A DNA stretch of 64,000 nt from Chloroflexota bacterium (GTDB lineage: Bacteria > Chloroflexota > Anaerolineae > Anaerolineales > Villigracilaceae). A program made the translations under genes and the position numbers. The notes beneath the pieces are model-generated. The model was not told the origin of the DNA, did no database searches, and saw only the letters and a program-made list of their open reading frames with translations. Of the stretch, positions 51,969 to 60,091 are shown in pieces; the first letter of the stretch is position 1, and the number at the start of each line of letters is the position of its first letter. The DNA lies in contig JACRLC010000030.1 in assembly GCA_016235425.1 (NCBI GenBank), positions 32,913-96,912 on the forward strand. Direction: 5' to 3'.

Positions 51969-52063
51969 TCCAGAAAGAAGCGGGATGAAGTCACTTCGAC
52001 AGTCGGCAACCAGTTTGTATTCAGTTCGTAGAAAATATCATCAAAGCCAAAGGAGCAAGGACA

Positions 52064-52711
52064 ATGAAACAGCAATCCACGAAAAGAGCAATTAACCAGT
52101 TCGGGTTTTGGTCTGCCGCGCTGGTGACGATCGAAACGATTTTGTTTTTCATCTCGCTGGCGCTTCCGAACAAGAGTTTGATGTTCGCATCCTCTTTTTT
52201 GCTCGCGCCGACGTTCGTCGCGATGATGGTGAGCATTCATTATTATGCCGCCGAGGAGAAAAGGATCTGGAGTCATTTGGGGATTTCGCTCGCGACGATC
52301 TATGCCGTGATGTGCGCGCTCAGCTATTACATCCAGCTGACCGTGATCCAGAACAACAATCTGCAAATGACAGAAGAAGTGCTTCAGCCTTTCGTGTTCA
52401 TTCCCGGCACGCCGCTGTTCGCGCAGGATATGCTCGGTTACGTGTTCATGTGCGCGGCCACGCTCGCGGCGGGATTCGTCTTCTCGGGCGGAAAACTCGA
52501 AAGCTGGATCAAATGGCTGTTCATCATGAACGGTGTTCTGTTCATTATCCCCACGTTGATCGTCCCCGCGATTCCCCTGCCGGTTAACGAAGCAGGAACA
52601 GGAGTTGGCGATAAGGTGGGTGTGTATGCAAACATGGTCTGGTCGGCATACTTCGCGGTGACGACGGGCCTGGTCACGCTTCTCTTCAAGCGGATGGGGG
52701 AGGCAAGATAA
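52064..52711 (+). CDS. hypothetical polytopic membrane protein
   Basis: A 215-residue protein with six or seven TM segments, preceded by AGGAGCAAGGACA. Loops carry [13 protein letters not shown] and a glycine-rich [12 protein letters not shown]. No family is assigned. Its place beside the heme-copper operon and the crp genes suggests a respiratory or redox-linked role, but that rests on context. A long open frame on the opposite strand is antisense shadow. Confidence 0.72.
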   Translation: MKQQSTKRAINQFGFWSAALVTIETILFFISLALPNKSLMFASSFLLAPTFVAMMVSIHYYAAEEKRIWSHLGISLATIYAVMCALSYYIQLTVIQNNNLQMTEEVLQPFVFIPGTPLFAQDMLGYVFMCAATLAAGFVFSGGKLESWIKWLFIMNGVLFIIPTLIVPAIPLPVNEAGTGVGDKVGVYANMVWSAYFAVTTGLVTLLFKRMGEAR

Positions 52712-52714
52712 ACA

Positions 52715-52940
52715 TATTCCACAACATTCGCCCATCCATTATTGAACGTATGCGCTTTTTGGAACAACGTGACGCGCAAGACCGCGACGATGGCACGCCT
52801 CGGATGCAGCGTCTACGCCAGATCCCGCCTGAGACCGGGAAATTCATCGCGATGCTCGCGGCCAGTACCCCCGAAGGCACGGTCGTTGAGATCGGCACGA
52901 GCGCGGGCTATTCCACGCTCATTCATGCTACACTTACCTC
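52715..52940 (+). pseudogene. N-terminal fragment of an O-methyltransferase-like gene
   Basis: The frame reads [41 protein letters not shown], then [13 protein letters not shown], the AdoMet-binding motif I of class I methyltransferases. The sequence then ends: the next codons ([13 protein letters not shown]) overlap the beginning of the crp/fnr gene in another frame. The remaining two thirds of a normal enzyme are missing, so this is a truncated remnant. It has no ribosome-binding site of its own. Confidence 0.75.
52929..52934 (+). promoter_or_regulatory. extended -10 box of the first crp/fnr gene
   Basis: TGC-TACACT is an extended -10 whose last base is 6 nt before the ATG. No ribosome-binding site is present, so the mRNA is probably leaderless. 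The promoter lies in the tail of the methyltransferase fragment. Confidence 0.5.
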
Positions 52941-53624
52941 ATGCAAACAGACATCCTCCTGAAACGATTACAAACCTTCGAGTTTTTGCGCGGGTTGGAT
53001 AACAATACCCTTACCGGGCTTGCCAAAAGCGCCCGGTGGAAGGTGTTTCCTCCCAATGCCATCGTATTCTGGGAGGGCAATATTGAAACCGATTTGTATT
53101 ATCTACAGTACGGTTCGTTGAAAGTGCTGAAGACCTCGCCGGATGGGCGTGAACAGGTGCTGCGGTTCATCAGTGCAGGGGAGATCTTCAACGAGGTGGG
53201 TGTGCTGGCAAAGCGCGCCAACCCCGCCACCGCGGTTGCACTGGAGGAATCGGGGATCTGGCTGATCCCGCGTGAGGCGCTGGAGAAAATCGTGCTGGCT
53301 CATCCATACACAGCGCTTCAGATCATCCAAAACATGGCAGATAAGATCATCGAACTTGTCACGTTTGCATCGGACTTATCACTGAAAACTGTAGAGGCGC
53401 GGTTCATCAAGTTGTTGTTGGAGCAGGCCGAGGGCGGGGTATTGACGCGTCGCCGCTGGACAAATCAAACGGAGCTGGCCGCTCATCTGGGGACGGTGCC
53501 AGATGTATTGAGCCGCGTCCTCCGTGAGTTGACGAAGGCGGGGCTGATCGAAATGGACAAACAGCAAATCCGCATTCTCAACCGTGCAGGTCTGGCGGAG
53601 CGGGCCATGATCGAGGGCGGATAA
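52941..53624 (+). CDS. Crp/Fnr-family transcriptional regulator
   Basis: A 227-residue regulator. The cyclic-nucleotide-binding-like domain covers about 1-130 ([36 protein letters not shown]), followed by the dimer helix and an HTH_Crp domain (about 155-215) with [24 protein letters not shown] as recognition region. FNR-type iron-sulfur cysteines are absent, so a DNR/NnrR-like heme- or ligand-sensing mode or another signal is possible. It heads the plus-strand cluster and is the closest candidate to act on the palindrome at 51598-51613. Confidence 0.93.
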   Translation: MQTDILLKRLQTFEFLRGLDNNTLTGLAKSARWKVFPPNAIVFWEGNIETDLYYLQYGSLKVLKTSPDGREQVLRFISAGEIFNEVGVLAKRANPATAVALEESGIWLIPREALEKIVLAHPYTALQIIQNMADKIIELVTFASDLSLKTVEARFIKLLLEQAEGGVLTRRRWTNQTELAAHLGTVPDVLSRVLRELTKAGLIEMDKQQIRILNRAGLAERAMIEGG

Positions 53625-53707
53625 GGATTGGGTTCAAAAACCCGACAAAAGTCGGGGAAGGAAGCGGGGGAAAAAGGTAAAGTCAGGCATATTCAGAAAG
53701 GAGAGAT

Positions 53708-54031
53708 GTGTCTGACACAACTTCTCAAGTCTATTTTGCAGATACGAAGTCAAAGGCGGTTTTTGCAGCGGATGGTCCCAAGCCGCAATTCCTGATTGAC
53801 ACACCAAAGTTCAAGGTGCTGGTCGTGGGGCTGGAGGCGGGCGTGCAAATCCCCGTCCACCCTGGCGAGGCGGCCATGTACCATTTCCTCGAAGGCGAGG
53901 GGCTGATGACCGTTGGCGAAGAATCATTTTCCATCAAACCCGGCGTGACTGTGATTGTGCCGGCCGGTGAGCGGCGCGGCATGAATGCAAGAACGCGCCT
54001 CATCTTTCTGGCTTCCAAAGGAGAACAATAA
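53708..54031 (+). CDS. small cupin-domain protein
   Basis: A 107-residue single cupin. The metal-binding motif is recognisable: VQIPVHPGEAAMYHFLEGEG with His ligands and IKPGVTVIVPAGERRGM as the second cupin motif. The start is GTG after AAAGGAGAGAT; an ATG two bases earlier is out of frame. It overlaps the next gene by one base (TAATG). Its role next to a Crp/Fnr gene is unknown; sensing or redox buffering are possible. Confidence 0.82.
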   Translation: MSDTTSQVYFADTKSKAVFAADGPKPQFLIDTPKFKVLVVGLEAGVQIPVHPGEAAMYHFLEGEGLMTVGEESFSIKPGVTVIVPAGERRGMNARTRLIFLASKGEQ

Positions 54032-55209
54032 TGCCCATCCCTTATCTACTCACCACGTTGCTTTTTACGTTTGTGGCCTTGCTCACTGCGGCGGACGCTT
54101 CGCTGGTGAGCATGAACCTGTTGAGCGTGTTCCCGGCATTGCGTTGGGTGCGCGTGCACTTCATCACGCTTGGGATTCTTTCCCAGGTAATTTTCGGTTT
54201 GTTGCCCGTGCTGGTCGCGTCGCTTACCAAAAAGCCGCGTCCTGCCATGCGCTGGGACACCTGGCTGACTCTAAATGTGGGTCTGGTTACGCTGCTGGCC
54301 GGCTTTTCCGGTGTGAACCACCCGATGATCTTTGCGGGCGGCACGCTGGTCTTCATCGCCGCGACCCTTCTCCTCATTCAATTGTGGAACGTGCGCGGTG
54401 GCGACGCGCCTGCCAGCCTGAAGTTTTACATCACGGGCGTCTTCTATTTGCTCGTGGGAATCATCATTGGCACGGGCTTGTTCCTGAACTGGAGCGAATC
54501 CCTGCGCATCAAAGTCCCACTTGAGGCGCACATCCATGCAAACTCGTGGGGCTTCATGTCACTGGTCTTCGCGGGCCTGCTCGTAGACTTTATCCCGATG
54601 ATCACAGGACGCACACTTGGCACATCCAAAGACGTTTCACTGATCTACTGGGGCATGGCGCTTGGCGCGTTCGGTCTCGTGCTTGGTCCCTGGCTTGGCG
54701 GCAGCCTGCCTCCCACCGTCTCAGGTCTTATCCTGCACCTGGCCGCGACCATCTGGCTGTTGGTCTTGATGGTGCGCGCCTTCAAAGTCAGCGGCAAGTT
54801 GAACGGCGCGGGCGCGTGGCATCTGATTGCATCTTATTTGTGGATACTGGCCCCTGTGCTGGTCGCGCCATTGATCCTGCTCCACATCCTCGAAAGCGGA
54901 CCCATCGAATCCATTGCGCCTCAAGCCTTGATTTATGGCTGGGTGCTGCAATTTGGCATTTCCCTCATCCCATACATTGCGCGGCGATTCTTCCTCAAGG
55001 AGGAGAATCCGCAGCTCGGCGGCTGTTGGGGAAGTCTCACCGCCGCGACGCTCGGCAGCGTCTTTGTGTGGGTGAGCATCTTCATCGTCCCGGCGAGAGG
55101 TGTGCTGTATGGGATCGGATTCGCTTTGTACGCGTTGGCGCTGATCCATCCCGTGAAGGAACTGGCCGGAATTGCACGCACTGGTTTGCAGAAACTTGAG
55201 CAGGCATAG
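54031..55209 (+). CDS. NnrS-like / heme-copper subunit I-like polytopic membrane protein
   Basis: A 392-residue protein with about 12 TM segments. Conserved-looking His residues occur in RWVRVHFITLGILSQVIFG and PLEAHIHANSWGFMSLVFAGLLVDFIPMI. The layout resembles NnrS-family and cytochrome-oxidase-subunit-I-like proteins tied to NO stress or denitrification. Copper/heme binding is not proven. Its start overlaps the cupin gene stop, so they are co-translated. Confidence 0.6.
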   Translation: MPIPYLLTTLLFTFVALLTAADASLVSMNLLSVFPALRWVRVHFITLGILSQVIFGLLPVLVASLTKKPRPAMRWDTWLTLNVGLVTLLAGFSGVNHPMIFAGGTLVFIAATLLLIQLWNVRGGDAPASLKFYITGVFYLLVGIIIGTGLFLNWSESLRIKVPLEAHIHANSWGFMSLVFAGLLVDFIPMITGRTLGTSKDVSLIYWGMALGAFGLVLGPWLGGSLPPTVSGLILHLAATIWLLVLMVRAFKVSGKLNGAGAWHLIASYLWILAPVLVAPLILLHILESGPIESIAPQALIYGWVLQFGISLIPYIARRFFLKEENPQLGGCWGSLTAATLGSVFVWVSIFIVPARGVLYGIGFALYALALIHPVKELAGIARTGLQKLEQA

Positions 55210-55228
55210 CCTGCGGGAACATCAAAGA

Positions 55229-55624
55229 ATGAACATGCCCCTCAACAAAATCGCATCCATCCTCGCCTTCATCATCGGCGGCATGGCAATCTTCGCGGGC
55301 GGGAAAGTCCTGCTGGGCAACGACCCTGGCTACTACGTGATCAACTGGCTTCCGCTCTACAACTACACTATCGGCATCCTGACGATTTTTATCACCGCCG
55401 TGCTCATCTGGGTTAACAGCAGGTTCGCCATGCCTGCTGCCATTGGCGCGTTCAGCATTCACGCAATTGTCATGCTCGTTTTGCAAACCGCGTATCGCGG
55501 CGGCGTCGCGCCGGACAGCATCCAGGCCATGGCGCTTCGCCTGGCCGTCTGGGCGATCATCCTGGGATTGATGTATGCTCAGGCGCGGAAAAACAGGGCC
55601 GCAACAGCCCTCAAACATATTTGA
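55229..55624 (+). CDS. hypothetical four-TM membrane protein
   Basis: A 131-residue protein with four predicted TM segments; the loop TAYRGGVAPDSIQAMAL is the most distinctive. A weak GGGAA precedes the ATG. It lies 19 nt after the NnrS-like gene and directly before cytochrome b561, so an accessory or quinone-pool role is plausible. No family recognised. Confidence 0.7.
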   Translation: MNMPLNKIASILAFIIGGMAIFAGGKVLLGNDPGYYVINWLPLYNYTIGILTIFITAVLIWVNSRFAMPAAIGAFSIHAIVMLVLQTAYRGGVAPDSIQAMALRLAVWAIILGLMYAQARKNRAATALKHI

Positions 55625-55636
55625 AAGAGGCTCATC

Positions 55637-56170
55637 CTGTCGAAAAACACACCTTCCCGTTATCATCCCCTGCAGGTCAGTTTGCACTGGCTGGTTGTAC
55701 TCTTGATCGCCGCCGCTTTTGTGCTTGGCAAGAACATGAGTCAACTTCCGAATGAGCCTTCAAAGATCACGCCGCTTGCAATTCACATGACATTGGGAAT
55801 TATCACCCTGCTCGCGGTCGTCGTCCGCTTGATCGCTCGATTCCGTTTGCCCCAGCCTGCTCATGCCACGACCGGCAATGCGTTTTTGGATAGGCTCGGC
55901 AAACTCGTCCACTACGCGTTGTATGCACTCGTGCTTTTGATGGCGGTCAGCGGCATCTCGCTTTCCATGCAATCCGGGTTGATGACCATCGTCTTTGGCG
56001 GGTCCGGTGCGCCCCTGCCCGCGGATTTCTTCGATTTCACAGCGCGCCTGTTGCATGGTTTTGCTGCCCCGTCGCTGTTGCTGCTGGTTGGCCTGCATAT
56101 AGCCGCCGCGCTATATCATCAGTTCATTCTAAAGGACAATCTTCTGGCGCGCATGTGGCACGCGAAGTAA
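55637..56170 (+). CDS. cytochrome b561-type protein, probable CTG start
   Basis: A four-TM di-heme cytochrome b561 of about 177 residues. Heme ligands are likely His in YHPLQVSLHWLV, in AIHMTLGI, in KLVHYALYAL and in LLVGLHIAAALYHQ. The family's N-terminal YHxxQxxLHW lies upstream of the first ATG/TTG in frame, so a start at TTG 55682 would cut the first helix. The frame opens right after the previous stop with no ATG or GTG; CTG with AGAGG upstream is the best start. It should move electrons between quinol and a partner. Confidence 0.78.
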   Translation: MSKNTPSRYHPLQVSLHWLVVLLIAAAFVLGKNMSQLPNEPSKITPLAIHMTLGIITLLAVVVRLIARFRLPQPAHATTGNAFLDRLGKLVHYALYALVLLMAVSGISLSMQSGLMTIVFGGSGAPLPADFFDFTARLLHGFAAPSLLLLVGLHIAAALYHQFILKDNLLARMWHAK

Positions 56171-56194
56171 TACGAAATAAGAATACGCTGATAT

Positions 56195-56243
56195 CGAAAA
56201 CAGTCTTCGACCACGCGGGCGGCCGGAGACTGTTTTCGTTCTC
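56195..56243 (+). terminator. hairpin terminator after cytochrome b561
   Basis: CGAAAACAGTCT and AGACTGTTTTCG pair across 20 nt, followed by TTCTC. It begins 24 nt after the stop codon and divides the plus-strand cluster in two. Confidence 0.7.
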
Positions 56244-56319
56244 AACATGAGGGCGGAAGAGGGCGCGAAGGTTCCATGTCAACGATCCAGTATGTCATTG
56301 TCGAATCAGAGGCGCTGAA

Positions 56320-57156
56320 ATGACAGTCACCGCAGAAAAACAAAAGATGTTTTCGCTGGCACGCAGTCGCGCTGTGATTCAATGGCTGGCAGTGATCGGC
56401 ACATTTCTGATCGGCGTGAGGCACATCCTGCCTGGGGAGGAAAGCACGGGCGGCGCGTTCGATTCCTTCTGCGCCTTCGGTGGAATCGAAACACTCCTGC
56501 CCTATTTATTCAGCGGTCACACGCTCAAATCCACCAACCTGCTCAACTTCTCGATTTTGCTTGGCGCATTGGGTGTCGGGTTCGTGGCAGGACGCGCCTT
56601 TTGTGGCTGGTTATGCCCGTTGGGCGCAGTCCAGGATTTCGTCACGGGCTGGACGCGGAGGTTAAGAGGGGAGGCGAATCACGTTCGCGGGAAGATGGGC
56701 AAATCCATCCTGCCACTCCACCTGCCCACATCCATTGACCGTCCGCTCCGTTACGCAAAATATTTTGTTCTTGCCCTGGTTCTCCTCGCCAGTGTATACG
56801 CGGTATATCCACCCTTGCGCGAGTTCTGCCCTGTACGCGCGGTCTTCGGCCTCAAGATGACCTCGCTCCTGTGGCTCACACTTGTCATATTTCTCGCAGG
56901 CTCGATTTTGGTGGAACGCTTCTGGTGCAAGTATTTCTGTCCCCTGGGCGCGACGCTGGCCATCTTCAACAAAGTCTCGCCTGTGCGCCTCACCGTTGAC
57001 GATGCCTATTGCAACGACTGTGGCCGCTGTGACATCGAATGTTCGATGGATATCGAAGACGTGCCGCGCAACCTCGACCACCCTGAATGTGTGCGTTGCA
57101 TGGAGTGTCTGGAGACCTGTGCGCGGGATGGTTCGCTAATTTTGAAAATCAGCTGA
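56320..57156 (+). CDS. NapH/NosR-like membrane ferredoxin
   Basis: A 278-residue polytopic iron-sulfur protein. It carries the paired CxxxCP motifs of the NapH/NosR/CcoG group (FCGWLCPLGAVQD and WCKYFCPLGATLA) and two C-terminal ferredoxin clusters (CNDCGRCDIEC and CVRCMECLETC). NapH and NosR relatives carry electrons from quinol to periplasmic nitrate or nitrous oxide reductases. Neither napA nor nosZ is in the window. The next gene follows after 13 nt. Confidence 0.87.
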   Translation: MTVTAEKQKMFSLARSRAVIQWLAVIGTFLIGVRHILPGEESTGGAFDSFCAFGGIETLLPYLFSGHTLKSTNLLNFSILLGALGVGFVAGRAFCGWLCPLGAVQDFVTGWTRRLRGEANHVRGKMGKSILPLHLPTSIDRPLRYAKYFVLALVLLASVYAVYPPLREFCPVRAVFGLKMTSLLWLTLVIFLAGSILVERFWCKYFCPLGATLAIFNKVSPVRLTVDDAYCNDCGRCDIECSMDIEDVPRNLDHPECVRCMECLETCARDGSLILKIS

Positions 57157-57169
57157 AAGGAAAATTCAA

Positions 57170-58012
57170 ATGAAAGCACAGTTCTCGCAGAAAGACAACT
57201 CGGGCATGGCGATTGTTGCGGCCATTGCCGGCCTGCTCAGTTTCACGGTTCTGCCGTTCCTGATCGCGCGGGCGATGACGGCGGTCCTCGAGGGTGCGGC
57301 GGTAAAGATACCGGCCACTGGCAACCCGTTGATCGCCACCGCGCCGCGTATCGTAATCGCTTTCTTCCCGGTCTGGGGCGGGTTGAGCATCGCGGCTGGT
57401 ATTGCCTTGTTGCTCGTCGCTTGGGCAATCTACAAGGGCGAAGCCTGGGCGCGGCCAGCGGCGATCGGACTGCTGGCGATCCCATCCATCACGGGCGCGT
57501 ATTACTCGGGGCCGGTCATGTTCTTTGGGAAAAGCGCCCTGCCAATTTTCATAATCATCGCCCTGCTCGGACTGGTTCCATACTTTACGATCCTGCTCTG
57601 GGGCAAGGCATCCGCGGGCGAAAAAACGGCAAAATTCTTTCTTTTCCTCATGCTGGGCGCGACCGCCGCGTGGAGTTTCAGCAACGGCGGATCGTCCCTG
57701 CGGATGTTTTGGGCGCGGCCCGAATATTCCCCCCTGGACGCATCCAACACGGGGTTTATCATGGGCGTTCCCGTGATTTGGACGGGTGTCCTCGCCACCA
57801 TCTTTTCCATCCCGTTCCTCGCGGCAGGCACGCGGGCGGGATGGCGGCTGGGAGTTGTGGGGGTGGGCATCATCTTGATGGGTAACTTGATGCTCTTCGT
57901 GACCCACACGGGAACAAAGGAATTCATGATTGGCATGATTATGGCAGTCACCACTCTCGTATTGCTCTTTATTCCTTCGATTGGCAGGAAACTGATCGAA
58001 GCCAAAGAATAG
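57170..58012 (+). CDS. hypothetical eight-TM membrane protein
   Basis: A 280-residue protein with about eight TM segments, preceded by AAAGGAAA. It shares general layout with the protein at 61417-62238 (TM pair, short loop with W-A-R/W, Pro-rich turn ending in GPVMFF or PMIPAM), so the two may be distant paralogues. Function unknown. It follows the NapH-like gene closely, so co-expression is likely. Confidence 0.7.
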   Translation: MKAQFSQKDNSGMAIVAAIAGLLSFTVLPFLIARAMTAVLEGAAVKIPATGNPLIATAPRIVIAFFPVWGGLSIAAGIALLLVAWAIYKGEAWARPAAIGLLAIPSITGAYYSGPVMFFGKSALPIFIIIALLGLVPYFTILLWGKASAGEKTAKFFLFLMLGATAAWSFSNGGSSLRMFWARPEYSPLDASNTGFIMGVPVIWTGVLATIFSIPFLAAGTRAGWRLGVVGVGIILMGNLMLFVTHTGTKEFMIGMIMAVTTLVLLFIPSIGRKLIEAKE

Positions 58013-58076
58013 CCGCTCACTAAATCGCAGCAATTCAACAACCTGCGCCATAGCCGATGATAAGTACACACCGAGC

Positions 58077-58120
58077 ATGCGCCGCGTGGAGATCTTTCAT
58101 CATCCGCGCGGCGCATTTCC
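58077..58120 (+). terminator. GC-rich hairpin terminator
   Basis: ATGCGCCGCG and CGCGGCGCAT pair across 20 nt, followed by TTCCTTAT, about 65 nt after the stop of the membrane protein gene. Confidence 0.6.
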
Positions 58121-58243
58121 TTATGCGGATGAGAAACTGGATAGCGCTCATCTCCCAATGCGCTTCAAGCGCGAACTTGAAATTTATCCTGAACGGCGTA
58201 TGATAGTAATGGAGGGTTGTTCTCTTTTGTAAGGAGGTGGAGG

Positions 58244-59365
58244 ATGACAAACCCATATCCGGGACGGATCGCGAAGTGCGGCGAGCGCATGCGCCATCTG
58301 GGCATTGACGTGTTCCTGCTCACTAAGCCATCCAACATGTTCTACCTGACGGGCGACGGGCGTCTGTGTGCCTACGCCATGATCACCGCCGATGGCAAAG
58401 TGGCGCTCGGCGTGCCCGTCACCGATATCGAAGACGTGAAGGCGCTGGCCTACCACGACAAGATTGTCGGGTTCGACGATGAAGTGGGGATGATCCATTC
58501 GATTGCTCACTACTTCGAACATTTCGGAATCAAAGAGGGGACGGTGGGGCTGGAATACACGTTCCTGACCCAGTCCATGATGGGCATGTTGACCCATCCA
58601 CACGCCAAGCCTGAAAAAGTCCTGCCGAAGGATTGCACGCACATCCTCTCCGAGTTGCGCATGGTAAAAGAACTTGATGAGATCGAACGCATCCGATACG
58701 CGGCAGAGGTGGCCGCGATCGGCATGGACGCGGCAATCAAGTTCACGCGTCCGGGCGTGACCGAGAGCCGGATCGCGGGCGCGGCGGAGGTCGCGATGAG
58801 AGAAGCGGGCGCGGAGGAATTCTGGCGGTCGTACGTCTGCTCAGGTCCGCGCACGAATATCGCACATGGATTGCCAACGACGCGCAAGATCGAAGAGAAC
58901 GACCTGGTGATGATCGACATCCATCCCATCGTGAACGGTTACAGCGCGGACATCTGCCGCACGGTCTGTGCGGGGAAACCGACGAAGGAACAACAAGCCG
59001 CGTATGACCTGTATCTCGAAGCGCAACAAAGCACGATCAAAATGCTCAAGGCTGGCGTGGATATGACCGATCTTGAAGGTCACTTACATCAGGTGATGAA
59101 AGACGGCGGACATGGAAATCACATCTTCGGGCCGCCGATCCACGGCGTGGGAATTGAATTTGAAGAAGCGCCACTTCCGCCTGGACACGCGTTCTTCCAC
59201 GGCGAGAAAGCGCCGCCGCCTCTGCCTGAGAACGTGGTCGTCTCCGTTGGCAACTGCGGACTGTACGCAGGTCCGTGGGGCGTGCGCGTGGAAGACACGA
59301 ACTGGATCAAGGCTGACGGTTACGAAACGCTAACGGAATATCCGCGCGTGCTGGTTGCCAAATAA
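58244..59365 (+). CDS. M24-family Xaa-Pro aminopeptidase-like protein
   Basis: A 373-residue pita-bread peptidase. The N-terminal domain (RMRHLGIDVFLLTKPSNMFYLTG) precedes the M24 fold with metal ligands in VMIDIHPIVNGYSADICRTV (two Asp), PPIHGVGIEFEE (His) and GVRVEDTNWI (Glu). It should cleave N-terminal residues before proline or act as creatinase-like hydrolase. A very strong AAGGAGGTGG supports the ATG over an upstream start. It is not clearly linked to the respiratory genes. Confidence 0.93.
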   Translation: MTNPYPGRIAKCGERMRHLGIDVFLLTKPSNMFYLTGDGRLCAYAMITADGKVALGVPVTDIEDVKALAYHDKIVGFDDEVGMIHSIAHYFEHFGIKEGTVGLEYTFLTQSMMGMLTHPHAKPEKVLPKDCTHILSELRMVKELDEIERIRYAAEVAAIGMDAAIKFTRPGVTESRIAGAAEVAMREAGAEEFWRSYVCSGPRTNIAHGLPTTRKIEENDLVMIDIHPIVNGYSADICRTVCAGKPTKEQQAAYDLYLEAQQSTIKMLKAGVDMTDLEGHLHQVMKDGGHGNHIFGPPIHGVGIEFEEAPLPPGHAFFHGEKAPPPLPENVVVSVGNCGLYAGPWGVRVEDTNWIKADGYETLTEYPRVLVAK

Positions 59366-59503
59366 ATTTGCCGCACTCACCAAAGGAGGTGGAATAGTCC
59401 GATTCATATAGATCAACTCAATTCAGCGTTAATGAAACTCCGCCATAATGCGAGCGTCTTTCCACGCGGTTGAAAAAAGTATCGCCAATACAGGAGAAAT
59501 GTC

Positions 59504-59887
59504 ATGAAACTCAGTATCTGGATGGCCGCCAAGGCGGTGGTCTGTATCGTCTTCGGGGTTGGGTTCGTGCTAATGCCGCAGTACCTGGGGTCAATCTACG
59601 CAATGAGCCTGGACCCAAGCGGAGCCTTGATGGCGCGGCTTTTCGGAGCGGCGTTCATCTTCGAGGCTATTGTGCTTTGGCTCCCTAGAAATGCACCCAG
59701 TTCTGACGCAGGACTGCGAGCCATTGTCATGGCTGTAGCCGTGAGCAATGCAATCGGTTTTGTAGTTACCCTGTTGGCAACACTGTCTGGCGTCTGGAAT
59801 GCCCTCGGCTGGCTGCCTGTCGTGTTGTATCTGGTGTTTTGTTTGGCGTTCGCTTATTTCCTGTTTGCCAAACCAGCAGCCAAGTAG
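59504..59887 (+). CDS. small four-TM membrane protein
   Basis: A 127-residue hydrophobic protein with four TM segments: MAAKAVVCIVFGVGFVLMP, LFGAAFIFEAIVLWLP, IVMAVAVSNAIGFVVTLL and VVLYLVFCLAFAYFLF. It resembles the DUF4345-like/YkgB group of small membrane proteins, but I cannot assign it. GGAGAAA lies before the ATG. A strong terminator follows at 60036-60070. Confidence 0.72.
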   Translation: MKLSIWMAAKAVVCIVFGVGFVLMPQYLGSIYAMSLDPSGALMARLFGAAFIFEAIVLWLPRNAPSSDAGLRAIVMAVAVSNAIGFVVTLLATLSGVWNALGWLPVVLYLVFCLAFAYFLFAKPAAK

Positions 59888-59889
59888 AA

Positions 59890-60030
59890 AACCTGACTCA
59901 AGGACGCCGCGACAACCTTTGGATTCGCATCGTCCCTGATTTGATTTTTGGCGTCGCGGACGTGATCCCGATTGTCATCGCGGCGGGGCTGAAGTATCTT
60001 ATGATACGGAAGAAGCCTGTGGTAGCATAA
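59890..60030 (+). pseudogene. possible C-terminal remnant of a membrane protein gene
   Basis: The frame reads LWIRIVPDLIFGVADVIPIVI, then AAGLKYLMIRKKPVVA and stops. The hydrophobic helix and basic end look like a real protein tail, but no ATG with ribosome-binding site precedes it, and upstream it overlaps the previous gene in another frame. It may be a remnant or chance. Confidence 0.3.
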
Positions 60031-60035
60031 GACAG

Positions 60036-60070
60036 CAGGGACGGAGCACAAATTCCGTCCCTGTTTTATT
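60036..60070 (+). terminator. intrinsic terminator before the second crp/fnr gene
   Basis: A perfect 10-bp stem CAGGGACGGA/TCCGTCCCTG with an 8-nt loop is followed by TTTTATT. Confidence 0.9.
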
Positions 60071-60075
60071 TGCAG

Positions 60076-60081
60076 TAGAAT
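60076..60081 (+). promoter_or_regulatory. -10 box close to the second crp/fnr start
   Basis: TAGAAT lies 10 nt before the ATG and no ribosome-binding site is present; transcription should start within a few bases of the ATG. Confidence 0.45.
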
Positions 60082-60091
60082 ACATATTGAA

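Larger units (their letters stand above)
51511..52063. other. 553-nt gap between the divergent heme-copper operon and a membrane protein gene
   Basis: The left 110 nt hold the promoter and operator of the heme-copper operon. The middle (about 51640-51896) shows no convincing gene; short open stretches such as MPAFILLNAGIIMLAL and MQIRAAQAGALS may be remnants. A dispersed repeat lies at 51897-51968, and a GGAGCAAGGACA ribosome-binding site ends the gap. Confidence 0.6.

Noticed and set aside
51851..52735. 294-codon minus-strand open frame
   Set aside because: It mirrors the plus-strand membrane protein gene and a dispersed repeat; the plus-strand gene has a good ribosome-binding site and regular TM pattern.
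57149..58078. 309-codon minus-strand open frame
   Set aside because: It is antisense to the eight-TM protein gene and reads as a highly charged sequence typical of antisense frames in GC-rich DNA.
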